From Burkholderia sp. USMB20 (lineage in GTDB: Bacteria > Pseudomonadota > Gammaproteobacteria > Burkholderiales > Burkholderiaceae): 64,000 nucleotides of DNA. Where the stretch lies: NCBI RefSeq assembly GCF_000949135.2, contig NZ_JTAN02000001.1:1-64000 (forward strand), written 5' to 3'. Shown one piece after another: positions 1-11,867 of the stretch (the first letter of the stretch is position 1; the number at the start of each line of letters is the position of its first letter). Below the pieces are notes generated by a model. It saw only the letters and a program-made list of their open reading frames with translations, was not told where the DNA came from and did not search any database. Position numbers and translations under genes: made by a program.

Positions 1-102
1 CCCGACAGCACCGCTTCCCTTCTTCCCCCGCGCCGCGTTTCCGTTAGCGCGAAAGAGGCGTGATTCTAAGCACCTGCCGGCAATCGCGCAAGGGGTTTCG
101 TG

Positions 103-144
103 AAAAATATAAGGCCCCGCACGCTGCCGCGTGCGGGGCCTTAT
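103..144 (-). terminator. Rho-independent terminator of the phosphonate operon
   Basis: A perfect 15-bp inverted repeat (109-123 with 130-144, core AAGGCCCCGCACG) closes a 6-nt loop. On the minus strand it is followed by a T-run from the A-tract at 103-107. It lies 19 bp beyond the stop of the last gene of the phn operon, so it most likely ends that transcript. Confidence 0.8.
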
Positions 145-162
145 AGGGATGCAGCCGAATCG

Positions 163-714
163 TCAGCTCACGCGCACCTGGCGCGCCACGATCTCCATAT
201 AGTGATCGAGATCCGGCGTCGCCTTGCCCTCTTCCTTGGCCGTATCGTCCCAGCGGCGCAGGCGCAGCGCGTCTTCCGCGAACGGGCGCTGCAGGAATGC
301 CGCCGTCTCCGCTTCACTGAAGATGCCGCCCTGCAGCGCGAGGCTGCGCACCGAATCCGGCGACAGGCTCTCGAAGTAGCCGGCGTCCGTGCGACACAGG
401 CAACGCTTCGCGTCGACGTGCAGCCGGATCGGCTCCAGAACCGCGTCCGAAAACAGCGGCCGCAGGAACGGCAGCACGTAATACTGATGCAGATCGTCGA
501 TCCCGCGCGCGCTCGGCGTCTCGCCCTGCCGATTCAGCAAATGCCCGAGGTCATGCAGGAACGCCGCCGCGACCAGCGCCTCGTCGGCGCCCGCCTCCTC
601 CGCCAGCAAGCCGCTCTGCAACGCATGCTCCAGCTGCGTGACGGGTTCGCCGCTATAGGCAACGTGGCCGTGCTCGCGATACAGCCCGTGAATCTCGTCT
701 ACCGTCAATGCCAT
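163..714 (-). CDS. PhnZ-like HD-domain phosphonate oxygenase
   Basis: 183-residue HD-domain protein and the last gene of the phn operon, 4 bp after phnY. The diiron-oxygenase pattern of PhnZ is visible: Tyr20-x-x-Glu23 (substrate lid), His30, the His54-Asp55 doublet, His76, His99, Lys103 four residues after that His, and a C-terminal Trp-Asp-Asp at 155-157. PhnZ cleaves (R)-2-amino-1-hydroxyethylphosphonate to glycine and phosphate. That substrate is normally made by a 2-oxoglutarate oxygenase (PhnY*), and no such gene is present here. The protein may clear environmental hydroxy-AEP or act on a related hydroxyphosphonate. Family assignment is firm; the substrate is inferred. Confidence 0.85.
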   Translation of the reverse strand: MALTVDEIHGLYREHGHVAYSGEPVTQLEHALQSGLLAEEAGADEALVAAAFLHDLGHLLNRQGETPSARGIDDLHQYYVLPFLRPLFSDAVLEPIRLHVDAKRCLCRTDAGYFESLSPDSVRSLALQGGIFSEAETAAFLQRPFAEDALRLRRWDDTAKEEGKATPDLDHYMEIVARQVRVS

Positions 715-718
715 CCGC

Positions 719-4326
<3,608 letters not shown>

Positions 4327-4337
<11 letters not shown>

Positions 4338-5247
4338 CGTTCCCTCCCGTCGCACGCCGGTTCACCCGGCGATAAACCGTATAGAGCGCCAGCGACAGCG
4401 CGAGCATCACGACCGCGCCGGCCGACGCGGTCGGCAGGTCGAGATCGACGGTCGCGCTGCTGTAGATCGCGACCGGCAGGGTCACGAGCCGCGCGCTGCC
4501 GAGCACGAGCAGGATCCCGAACTCGTTCAGCGTCAGCAGGAAACACAGCACCGTGCCGGCGGCGATGCCCGGCCACGCGATCGGCAGCACGACGCGGCGC
4601 GCGAGCATCCAGCCGGACGCGCCGAGGCTGCGCGCCGCTTCGATCAGGCGCAGGTCGAGCGTCGCGAACGACGCGAGCGTCGGCCGCACGACGAACGGCG
4701 TATAGAACACGGTCTGCGCGAGGATCACGCCGCCGATGCCGAACAGGAAGTCGAGCGGCGGGTTCTCGAGATGGAACAGGTGCTGCAGCGCGATGCTGAT
4801 CGAGCCTTGCGAGCCGTACAGGAAGATCAAGGTGAACGCGACGAGGAACGACGGGAACGCGACGTACAGTTCCAGGAAGCGCGTGACGAGCGACGCGCCC
4901 GGGAACGGCTTGAAGAACAGCAGCGCGGCCAGCAGCACGCCGAGCACCGATGCGGTGCCCGCGCTCGCGAACAGCACGCCGACCGTCGTCAGCAGCACGT
5001 TGCGCGTATCGGGGTTGCCGAAGAAGGTCCGGTATGCGGCGAAGCTCAGCCCGTGATCGCCGGACACGCTCAGCAGCACGAGCCGCAGCAGCGGATAGAC
5101 GACGAGCGGGCCGAGCACGACGATCGCGAGCGCGGCGAGGTGCAGGTCGCCCATGCGCTTGCGGCGCCGCGCGGCGGCGGCATGCGCGGCGGCCGACGCG
5201 AGCACGTGCGGCGGCAGGCCGGCTTCAGGGCTCGATAAGGACGACAT
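4327..5247 (-). CDS. phnU: 2-aminoethylphosphonate ABC transporter permease PhnU
   Basis: About 306-residue permease with a cytosolic N-terminus followed by multiple membrane helices and an EAA-type loop (EAARSLGASGWMLARRVVLP). The start at 5247 is preceded by GAGG at a normal distance and overlaps the end of phnT by 23 bp. An upstream in-frame start at 5280 would lie wholly inside phnT. It forms the membrane channel with PhnV. Confidence 0.87.
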
Positions 5248-6340
5248 CGTCTGCCTCGCAATGCAGGGACACGCGCGCACCGCGCTCGGGAGCCGCGCCG
5301 CGGCCGCGTTGCATCGTGACGCGCACGGGTTCGTCGGGCGCCGCGTCGATCATGACCGCGATCGACAAGTCCGCGCCCTGCCATTCGACCGACGACACCG
5401 TGCCGTGCAGGCCGCCCGCCGCGAGCGGCATCACGGTCAGCCGCTCGGGGCGCACGCACGCGACCTTGCCGCGCACGTCGTGACGCGGGTCGCCGAGCGG
5501 GAAGATCACGTGCGGCGGCAGCAGGTTGGCCGGGCCGAGATAGCGCGCGACGTAGCCGTCCCGCGGCGCGTCGTACAGCTGCTGCGGCGTGCCGAGCTGC
5601 GCGATGCGGCCGTCGCGCATCAGCAGCGCGCGGTCGGACAGCACGAGCGCGTCGTCGCGGTCGTGCGTCACGCAGACGACGGTCAGGTTCGGCAGGCGCT
5701 CGTGCAGCGCCTTCAGTTCGCTGCGCACCGATGCGCGCAGATTGGCGTCGAGCGCCGACAGCGGCTCGTCGAGCAGCAGCACGTCCGGCTCGATCACGAG
5801 CGCGCGCGCCAGCGCGACGCGCTGTTGCATCCCGCCGGACAGTTGCGCGGGCAGATGGTGGCCCGCGTCGCCGAGTTGCACGAGCTTCAGCGCGTCGGCG
5901 ACGCGGCGCGTCACCTCCGGCGACGCCATGCCGCGTGCGCGCAGCCCGAAGGCGACGTTCTCGAACACCGACAGGTGCGGAAACAGCGCGTAATTCTGGA
6001 ACAGCAGACCGAGATTGCGCTTGTGCGGCGGCGCATGGGTCAGGTCGCGTCCGGCCACGGTCAGCGTGCCGGTCAGGCCGTCGGCCTTCACGAACCCGGC
6101 GATGAAGCGCAGCAGCGTGGTCTTGCCGCAGCCGCTCTTGCCGAGCACGGTCAGAAATTCACCGGCGCCGATCGACAGCGACAGATCTTCCAGCACCGTG
6201 CGTGCGCCGTAGCGCACGCTCAGGTGCTCGATCTGCACGCCGCCCGGCGCGCCGGACCGCAGCGTTGCTTGCGGTTCGGCGGCGCCGAAAGCGCCGGGAT
6301 GGGTCAGGGTGGTTTCCACCGGGTTCATCCTCTTGCTCAC
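5225..6340 (-). CDS. phnT: 2-aminoethylphosphonate ABC transporter ATP-binding protein
   Basis: 371 residues, CUT-type ATPase: Walker A GKSGCGKTT, signature LSGGMQQR, Walker B VLLLDEPLSALD, the switch His in CVTHD, and a C-terminal TOBE-like region. It energises PhnUV import. The start is uncertain: GTG at 6340, or ATG at 6328, which has AAGAGG directly abutting it. Both lie within the short gap after phnS. Confidence 0.88.
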   Translation of the reverse strand: MSKRMNPVETTLTHPGAFGAAEPQATLRSGAPGGVQIEHLSVRYGARTVLEDLSLSIGAGEFLTVLGKSGCGKTTLLRFIAGFVKADGLTGTLTVAGRDLTHAPPHKRNLGLLFQNYALFPHLSVFENVAFGLRARGMASPEVTRRVADALKLVQLGDAGHHLPAQLSGGMQQRVALARALVIEPDVLLLDEPLSALDANLRASVRSELKALHERLPNLTVVCVTHDRDDALVLSDRALLMRDGRIAQLGTPQQLYDAPRDGYVARYLGPANLLPPHVIFPLGDPRHDVRGKVACVRPERLTVMPLAAGGLHGTVSSVEWQGADLSIAVMIDAAPDEPVRVTMQRGRGAAPERGARVSLHCEADDVVLIEP

Positions 6341-6362
6341 TAATACAGGCAGCGTGCGCCGA

Positions 6363-7454
6363 TCACTTCGGCTTGACGACGTCGAGCTGCTTGCCCGAGC
6401 TGCCGATCACGTCCTTCTTCCAGCGCTCGATCCACACCGGCTTCTTCGCCATCACCTGGGTCCAGTCGACCGGGATCAGCTTCACGCCCGCGATCGCCTT
6501 CTTGACCGCCTCGCCGTTCTTGCCGGCCAGCGGCACGTCCGTGCGGCCCGGGATGCCGTACATGTCCGGCACCTTCGACTGCACGTCGGTCGACATCAGG
6601 TAGTCGATCAGCTTCTTGCCGGCGTCCTGGTTCGGGCCGCTCTTGATCAGGCCGATGCCGTACGGCAGCTGGAACGTGGTCGGCTGGTCGCCGTCCTTCG
6701 CGGCCAGGAAGATCGGCTTGACGGACAGCGCGCCGTGCTCGGCGTCGTCGAGGTCCATCTGCAGGTCGCCGTTCGCGACGCTGATCTCGTTACGCGACAG
6801 CAGCACGTTCAGGTAGCCGGTGCCCTTCGTGTGGAACTTCACGCTCTGCGACAGCTTCGCGAGGTAGTCGAACGCCTTGTCCTCGCCCATCAGCGACGTC
6901 GTCAGGATCAGCACGGCCATCCCGTCGCCGGCGGTGGCCGGGTTCGAGTATGCGACCTTGCCCGCGTAGGCCGGCGACAGCAGGTCGGCGAACGTCTTCG
7001 GCTGGTTCTTCACGACGTCCGGGTTGATCGCGAACGAGAAGTAGTTGTTCACGAACGTCGCCCAGGTGCCGTCTTCCGCCTTCGCGATCGCCGGCACGTT
7101 CTTGTAGTTCACGCTCTGGTACGGCTGCAGCAGGCCCATCTGGCCGGCTTGCTGGATGAACGGCGGCAGCGTGACGATCACGTCCGCCTTCGGCGAATTC
7201 TTTTCGATGTTCGCGCGGTTGACGACCTCGCCGCTGCCCGCCGTCACGATGTTGACCTTGACGCCTTCCTTCTTCTCGAACGCCGGCAGCACATCGCGAT
7301 AGAGGTTCTCGAGACCGTCCGCCGTATACAGCACGACCGCGTTCGCCGCGTGCGCGGGCATCGCGGCGCCTTGCAGCAGACCGGCGGCGCAGGCGGCCAG
7401 CGCGAGCTTGCGGAACGCGCCGGCAGCGGCGCGCGAGGAATTCTGCAGTGTCAT
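6363..7454 (-). CDS. phnS: 2-aminoethylphosphonate-binding periplasmic protein
   Basis: About 363-residue extracellular solute-binding protein, first gene of the minus-strand phn operon. A Sec signal peptide of about 35 residues ends in a PAHA-A type site, and the mature part begins NAVVLYTADGLENLY, typical of iron/phosphonate class binding proteins. The start at 7454 has GGAG eight bases upstream; the open frame beyond it is untranslated leader. It delivers 2-aminoethylphosphonate to PhnUV. Confidence 0.88.
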   Translation of the reverse strand: MTLQNSSRAAAGAFRKLALAACAAGLLQGAAMPAHAANAVVLYTADGLENLYRDVLPAFEKKEGVKVNIVTAGSGEVVNRANIEKNSPKADVIVTLPPFIQQAGQMGLLQPYQSVNYKNVPAIAKAEDGTWATFVNNYFSFAINPDVVKNQPKTFADLLSPAYAGKVAYSNPATAGDGMAVLILTTSLMGEDKAFDYLAKLSQSVKFHTKGTGYLNVLLSRNEISVANGDLQMDLDDAEHGALSVKPIFLAAKDGDQPTTFQLPYGIGLIKSGPNQDAGKKLIDYLMSTDVQSKVPDMYGIPGRTDVPLAGKNGEAVKKAIAGVKLIPVDWTQVMAKKPVWIERWKKDVIGSSGKQLDVVKPK

Positions 7455-7608
7455 CTCACTTCTCCGTAGGCGGAACACCAAACGGCCGGGGCACGATCCG
7501 GCTCCTTTCAGTCGGACAGACCGACAACCGGCCCGTCTCGCTGCCGCGCTGCAGGTGGTTTCGCGCGGCAACCGAAGGATCACAGCGTTCGATGACAACG
7601 CCGTGACG

Positions 7609-7636
7609 TGTGCCACAATTTCCAAAAAATGACACA
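7609..7636. promoter_or_regulatory. candidate operator in the phnS/phnW divergent region
   Basis: TGTGCCA (7609-7615) and TGACACA (7630-7636) form a dyad matching at 6 of 7 positions. Half-site centres are 21 bp apart, or two helical turns. The A/T-rich spacer is unlike the surrounding GC-rich DNA. The dyad lies between the two divergent starts, 74 bp before phnW, where a phosphonate regulator would be expected. No regulator gene is adjacent. Confidence 0.4.
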
Positions 7637-7709
7637 TTTTGCCAATATCATGCAAGTCATTCAGAAATGCCGCCCTGGCGTTTCATCCGATCTTTGCTGG
7701 AGAAAAATC

Positions 7710-8819
7710 ATGTCGGACCCGATTCTGCTCACGCCCGGCCCGCTCACCACGTCCGCCACAACACGCCACGCAATGCAACACGACTGGGGCTCGTGGGACG
7801 CCGCTTTCAATCAATTGACGGCGAGCGTCTGCACGGATCTCGTCACGATCGCGCGCGGCGGCGACGCATACGTGTGCGTGCCGATGCAAGGCAGCGGCAC
7901 GTTTTCGGTCGAAGCCGCGCTCGGCACGCTGGTGCCGCGCGACGGCGTCGTGCTGGTGCCGGACAACGGCGCGTATTGCGCGCGCATCCTGAAGATCCTC
8001 GGCCGGCTCGGCATCGAGTCGATCGCGCTGCCGTTCGGCGAGAATGCGGCGGTCGACCCCGGCGCGGTCGAAGCCGCGTTCGCGCGCGAGCCGCGCATCA
8101 CGCACGTCGCGCTGGTGCACCTGGAAACAAGTGCCGGCATCCTGAATCCGCTCGACGCGATCGCGGCCGTGTGCCGGCGGCACGGCAAGCGGCTGATCGT
8201 CGATGCGATGAGTTCGTTCGGCGCGCTGCCGATCACGCTGGCGGACAGCGGGATCGACGCGCTGATCTCGGCGAGCGGCAAATGCCTGGAAGGCGTGCCG
8301 GGGATGGGGTTCGCGATCGTGCGGCGTGCTGCGCTCGACGCGTGCGAAGGCAACTCGCGGTCGCTCGCGCTCGACCTCCACGATCAGTACGCGTACCTGC
8401 GCAAGACGGGCCAGTGGCGTTTCACACCACCGACCCACGTGATCGCCGCGCTGCGCGCCGCGCTCGACCAGTACCTGGCCGAAGGCGGCCAGCCCGCGCG
8501 CGGTGCGCGCTATGCGGAAAACTGCCGGACGCTGGTCGAATCGATGCGCGCGCTCGGCTTCACGCCGTTCCTCGACGCCGGCGTGCAGGCGCCCGTGATC
8601 GTCACGTTCCATGCGCCCGACCATCCGGCCTACGATTTCCGCCGCTTCTACGACGCGGTGCGCGACGCGGGCTTCATCCTGTATCCGGGCAAGCTGACGC
8701 AACTCGAGACGTTCCGCGTCGGCTGCATCGGCGCGATCGATGCCGGCGACATCCGGCGGGCGGTCGCGGCGATCGCACAGGCGGTCGAATCGCTCGGGAT
8801 CACGATGCGGCACGCGTGA
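7710..8819 (+). CDS. phnW: 2-aminoethylphosphonate-pyruvate transaminase
   Basis: 369-residue class V PLP aminotransferase. It transfers the amino group of 2-aminoethylphosphonate to pyruvate, giving phosphonoacetaldehyde and alanine. The N-terminal [10 protein letters not shown] and the PLP lysine Lys191 in SASGKCLEG are family hallmarks. The ATG at 7710 is preceded by GGAG; upstream in-frame codons belong to the leader. It is transcribed divergently from phnS and feeds PhnY and PhnA. Confidence 0.93.
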   Translation: MSDPILLTPGPLTTSATTRHAMQHDWGSWDAAFNQLTASVCTDLVTIARGGDAYVCVPMQGSGTFSVEAALGTLVPRDGVVLVPDNGAYCARILKILGRLGIESIALPFGENAAVDPGAVEAAFAREPRITHVALVHLETSAGILNPLDAIAAVCRRHGKRLIVDAMSSFGALPITLADSGIDALISASGKCLEGVPGMGFAIVRRAALDACEGNSRSLALDLHDQYAYLRKTGQWRFTPPTHVIAALRAALDQYLAEGGQPARGARYAENCRTLVESMRALGFTPFLDAGVQAPVIVTFHAPDHPAYDFRRFYDAVRDAGFILYPGKLTQLETFRVGCIGAIDAGDIRRAVAAIAQAVESLGITMRHA

Positions 8820-8859
8820 GCGCGGCGGCCTGAACCGCTTCGCAGTCGCGAGCGGATAC

Positions 8860-8891
8860 AAAAAAGCCCGGCGACCCACAGGTCGCCGGGC
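8860..8891 (-). terminator. terminator downstream of the MFS carrier
   Basis: A perfect 11-bp stem (GCCCGGCGACC, 8866-8876, with 8881-8891) has a CACA loop. The A-tract at 8860-8865 becomes a T-run on the minus strand. It sits between the convergent phnW and MFS genes and acts best for the minus strand. Confidence 0.85.
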
Positions 8892-8921
8892 GAACGCACC
8901 GAGAGTGCGTGGAGCCGGTGC

Positions 8922-10262
8922 TTACAGTTCGATCCGCTTGATGTCGCCGACGACGAAGATGTACGACAGCGCACCGATCAACGCGATCACGCCGATGAAC
9001 ACCAGCGCACCGACGAACGAGCCGGTCGACGCGACGATGAAGCCAACGACGAGCGGCGTGATGATGCCGGCCAGGTTCGCCGCGAAGTTGAAGATGCCGC
9101 CGGTCACGCCGAGCAGGCCGTCCGGCGCGATGTCGGACACGAGCGTCCAGCCGAGCGCGGCCATCCCCTGCGCGAAGAACGCGACCGACATGATCGCGAT
9201 CACGGCTTCGTTGCTTTGCACGTAGTTCGCGAGAATGATCGTCGACGCGAGCAGCAGGCCGGCGATGATCGGCAGCTTGCGCGCGAGGTTCGCGGACTTG
9301 CCGCGGCGCAGCAACCAGTCGGAGAAGATCCCGCCGAACATCACGCCGACCGACGCGGCGATGAACGGCATGATCGCGAAGAAGCCGATCTTCAGCCAGC
9401 CCATGTGGCGCTCGGTCGCGAGATAGGTCGGGAACCAGGTCAGGAAGAACACGAGCGTCGAGTTGCCGGCGAACTGGCCGAGGCAGATACCCGCGAGCTG
9501 GCGCTTCTTCAGCAGCCGGCCGGCCATCGCCCAGCTGAACTTGGCCTGGGCGGGCTTGCCGCCCTTGTCGCCGTCCTTGCGCGCGCCGTGCACGAGACCG
9601 CCGCCCGCTTCGATGTACGCGAGTTCTTCCGAATTCGCGGCCGGATGGTTGCGCGGCTCGTGATAGAACTTCCACCAGACCAGGCCGAACACGATGCCGA
9701 CCGCGCCGACGACCCAGAACAGCGAACGCCAGCCGAACGCCCCCATCAGCGCGAACAGCACGGGGCTGAAGAACGCGAGACCGATGTACTCGCCGACGGT
9801 GTAGGTGCCGGTCGCCATCGCGCGTTCATTCTGCGGGAACCACGTCGCGACGACGCGGCTGTTGGTCGGGAAACACGGCGCTTCCGTCACGCCGAGGCCG
9901 AGCCGGCATGCGAGCAGCGTCCCGACGCCGGGCACGAAGCCCTGCAGGAGCGTGCACAGCGACCACAGCGTCATCGACCAGTAATAGGTGACCTTGCTGC
10001 CGAAGCGGTCGAGGAACAGGCCGCCGGGCACCTGCATCGCGACGTACGTCCACGAGAACGCGGAGAACATGATGCCCATCACGGCCGCGTTGATGCCGAG
10101 CTCCTTGGTGAGCTGCGGCGCAGCCACCCCCAGCACGGTACGGTCGAGATAGTTGATCATCGTGCCGATCGCGAGCAGCGCGAGGATCTTGTAGCGCGCC
10201 GAGGTCCGCCGGACCGTACCGGCCGCCGCGGGCGCGGCGTTCGTGTGGGTGGTGTGCTGCAT
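8922..10262 (-). CDS. MFS transporter, probable shikimate/quinate-type acid uptake
   Basis: 446 residues, twelve predicted membrane helices, anion:cation symporter branch of the major facilitator superfamily (N-terminal NYLDRTVLGVAAPQL). The loop between helices 6 and 7 is long and charged (around residues 215-245). Relatives carry hexuronates, galactonate or aromatic acids. It lies 41 bp after the shikimate dehydrogenase gene in one operon with dehydroquinase. Uptake of shikimate, quinate or dehydroshikimate is therefore inferred from context. The family is certain, the substrate is not. Confidence 0.8.
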   Translation of the reverse strand: MQHTTHTNAAPAAAGTVRRTSARYKILALLAIGTMINYLDRTVLGVAAPQLTKELGINAAVMGIMFSAFSWTYVAMQVPGGLFLDRFGSKVTYYWSMTLWSLCTLLQGFVPGVGTLLACRLGLGVTEAPCFPTNSRVVATWFPQNERAMATGTYTVGEYIGLAFFSPVLFALMGAFGWRSLFWVVGAVGIVFGLVWWKFYHEPRNHPAANSEELAYIEAGGGLVHGARKDGDKGGKPAQAKFSWAMAGRLLKKRQLAGICLGQFAGNSTLVFFLTWFPTYLATERHMGWLKIGFFAIMPFIAASVGVMFGGIFSDWLLRRGKSANLARKLPIIAGLLLASTIILANYVQSNEAVIAIMSVAFFAQGMAALGWTLVSDIAPDGLLGVTGGIFNFAANLAGIITPLVVGFIVASTGSFVGALVFIGVIALIGALSYIFVVGDIKRIEL

Positions 10263-10303
10263 GGTTGTCTCCTGGTCTATTTTTCAGCTGGTCGCTAGAA
10301 GGG

Positions 10304-11158
10304 TCAGCGTGCGACGAGCGACTGAAAGTGTTCGAACATCCGTTCGTCGTCCGGCGTTCGTCCGGTGAAGATCTCGAACGCATCGACGGCCTGGTACACG
10401 GCCATCCCGCCGCCCGGCAGCGTCGCGCAGCCGGCCGCGCGCGCGGCGCGGATCAGTTCGGTTTCGAGCGGGAAATACACGATGTCGGCGACCCACATGC
10501 CCGCGCGGAGCAGCTCGGCCGGCAACGGCAGGCCCGGATGCTTGGCCATGCCGGTCGGCGTGCAATGGATCAGGCCGGTCGCGGCCTGCATCGCGGCCGC
10601 GAGATCGCTGCCCGGCGTGACCCGGGCGGCCGGGAAGCGCTGCTGCAGTTCACCCGCGAGCGCGGTGGCGCGCGTGCCGTCGACGTCGAAGATCGTCAGT
10701 TCGGAAGCACCCATCTGCAGCGCCGCATGCGCGACGGCCGCACCCGCGCCGCCCGCGCCGAGCTGCACGACACGTTCGAGCGACGCATCGGGCAGGCCGC
10801 GGCGGAACGACTTCGCGAAACCCGACCAGTCGGTGTTGTGGCCGATCCGCTTGCCATCCTTGAACAGCACGGTGTTGACCGCGCCGAGTGCGCGCGCGTC
10901 GTCAGACAGTGCGTCGAGGTGCTCGATCACGCGCTGCTTGCAAGGATGCGTGATGTTGAGCCCGTTGTAGCCCATCCGCTGCGCGGCATCGAGCAGTTCC
11001 GGCAGCGCGTCGGCGGTCACGCCGAGCACGTCCAGATCGATGCGCCGGTACACGTAGCCGAATCCCTGGCGGAAGCCTTCTTCCTCGTGCATCGCGGGCG
11101 ACAGCGAACCGCCGATGCCCTGGCCGATCAGGCCGATCAGAAAAGACGGGCGGCTCAT
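10304..11158 (-). CDS. shikimate/quinate dehydrogenase, AroE family
   Basis: 284 residues. It oxidises shikimate (possibly quinate) to dehydroshikimate with NAD(P). An N-terminal substrate domain has the Ser-x-Ser motif SLS at 18-20, catalytic Lys74 in NITHPCKQ and Asp110 in HNTDWSGF. A Rossmann domain follows with GAGGAG. The start ATG at 11158 overlaps the aroQ stop (ATGA). Being in a catabolic operon with dehydroquinase and opposite quiC, it is probably a catabolic paralogue rather than the biosynthetic aroE. Confidence 0.87.
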   Translation of the reverse strand: MSRPSFLIGLIGQGIGGSLSPAMHEEEGFRQGFGYVYRRIDLDVLGVTADALPELLDAAQRMGYNGLNITHPCKQRVIEHLDALSDDARALGAVNTVLFKDGKRIGHNTDWSGFAKSFRRGLPDASLERVVQLGAGGAGAAVAHAALQMGASELTIFDVDGTRATALAGELQQRFPAARVTPGSDLAAAMQAATGLIHCTPTGMAKHPGLPLPAELLRAGMWVADIVYFPLETELIRAARAAGCATLPGGGMAVYQAVDAFEIFTGRTPDDERMFEHFQSLVAR

Positions 11159-11610
11159 CGTGCGGCTCCTTGGGCAAAAATGGTCGACAGGCGCTGCAGC
11201 GCGAATACGTAGCCTTCGGTGCCGCAGCCGCAGATCACAGCTTCGGCCACCGCCGACACATAAGAGTGGTGACGGAATGCCTCGCGGCGATGCACGTTGG
11301 AGATGTGCACCTCGATCACGGGTTTCGCGATCGCGGACAGCGCGTCGGCCAGCGCGACCGACGTGTGCGTGTAGGCGGCCGGGTTGATCACGATGCCGTG
11401 CGTGTCGTGACGCGCGGCATGCAGCCAGTCGATCAGCTGGTGCTCGGCGTTCGACTGGCGGAAGTCGATCTCCAGCCCGAGCCCGTCGGCCGCCGTGCGG
11501 CAACGCTGCTCGAGGTCGGCGAGGGTCTCCGCGCCGTAGATATGGGGCTCGCGGGTCCCCAGCAGATTCAGGTTCGGGCCGTTCAGCACCAGCACCTTGT
11601 GCTTGCTCAT
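11155..11610 (-). CDS. aroQ: type II 3-dehydroquinate dehydratase
   Basis: 151 residues, the normal length for the dodecameric type II enzyme that interconverts 3-dehydroquinate and 3-dehydroshikimate. Catalytic Tyr25 and Arg20 sit in [20 protein letters not shown] and the [11 protein letters not shown] loop carry the other active-site residues. The start at 11610 has GGAG upstream and gives the family length; a longer frame to 11703 would run into the regulatory region. It is the first gene of a catabolic operon. Confidence 0.92.
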   Translation of the reverse strand: MSKHKVLVLNGPNLNLLGTREPHIYGAETLADLEQRCRTAADGLGLEIDFRQSNAEHQLIDWLHAARHDTHGIVINPAAYTHTSVALADALSAIAKPVIEVHISNVHRREAFRHHSYVSAVAEAVICGCGTEGYVFALQRLSTIFAQGAAR

Positions 11611-11685
11611 GGTGTTTCTGCTCCTAAAACAGGGGCGAATCGCTAGTCGACTTCGCCCTCTGACGTCAAGATTTGGCGCTAGTGT

Positions 11686-11701
11686 GCGCTTGCGCAAGCG
11701 C
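11686..11701. promoter_or_regulatory. 16-bp perfect palindrome between aroQ and quiC
   Basis: GCGCTTGCGCAAGCGC is a perfect palindrome in the 257-bp divergent region. It is followed by A/T-rich DNA with two TTTGTA copies around 11725-11749. The position, 76 bp before the aroQ start and 167 bp before quiC, suits an operator controlling both directions. Confidence 0.45.
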
Positions 11702-11867
11702 AATGTCTTTTCGGGTTTTCGCTAATTTGTACCACCTAGTTAGTTTGTATAATTTCACTCACTCCCCTAGTAAATTCGGGATATGGCGCTCACCGGTAAT
11801 TCAACGACTGGTTCATTCCGGCCCGACCCGGCCGACGCCACACCCCGCTCATCCGCAGGATTCGCCC

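Noticed and set aside
11155-11610. Biosynthetic shikimate-pathway operon
   Set aside because: Pairing with a shikimate dehydrogenase, an importer and a divergent dehydroshikimate dehydratase points to catabolism to protocatechuate.
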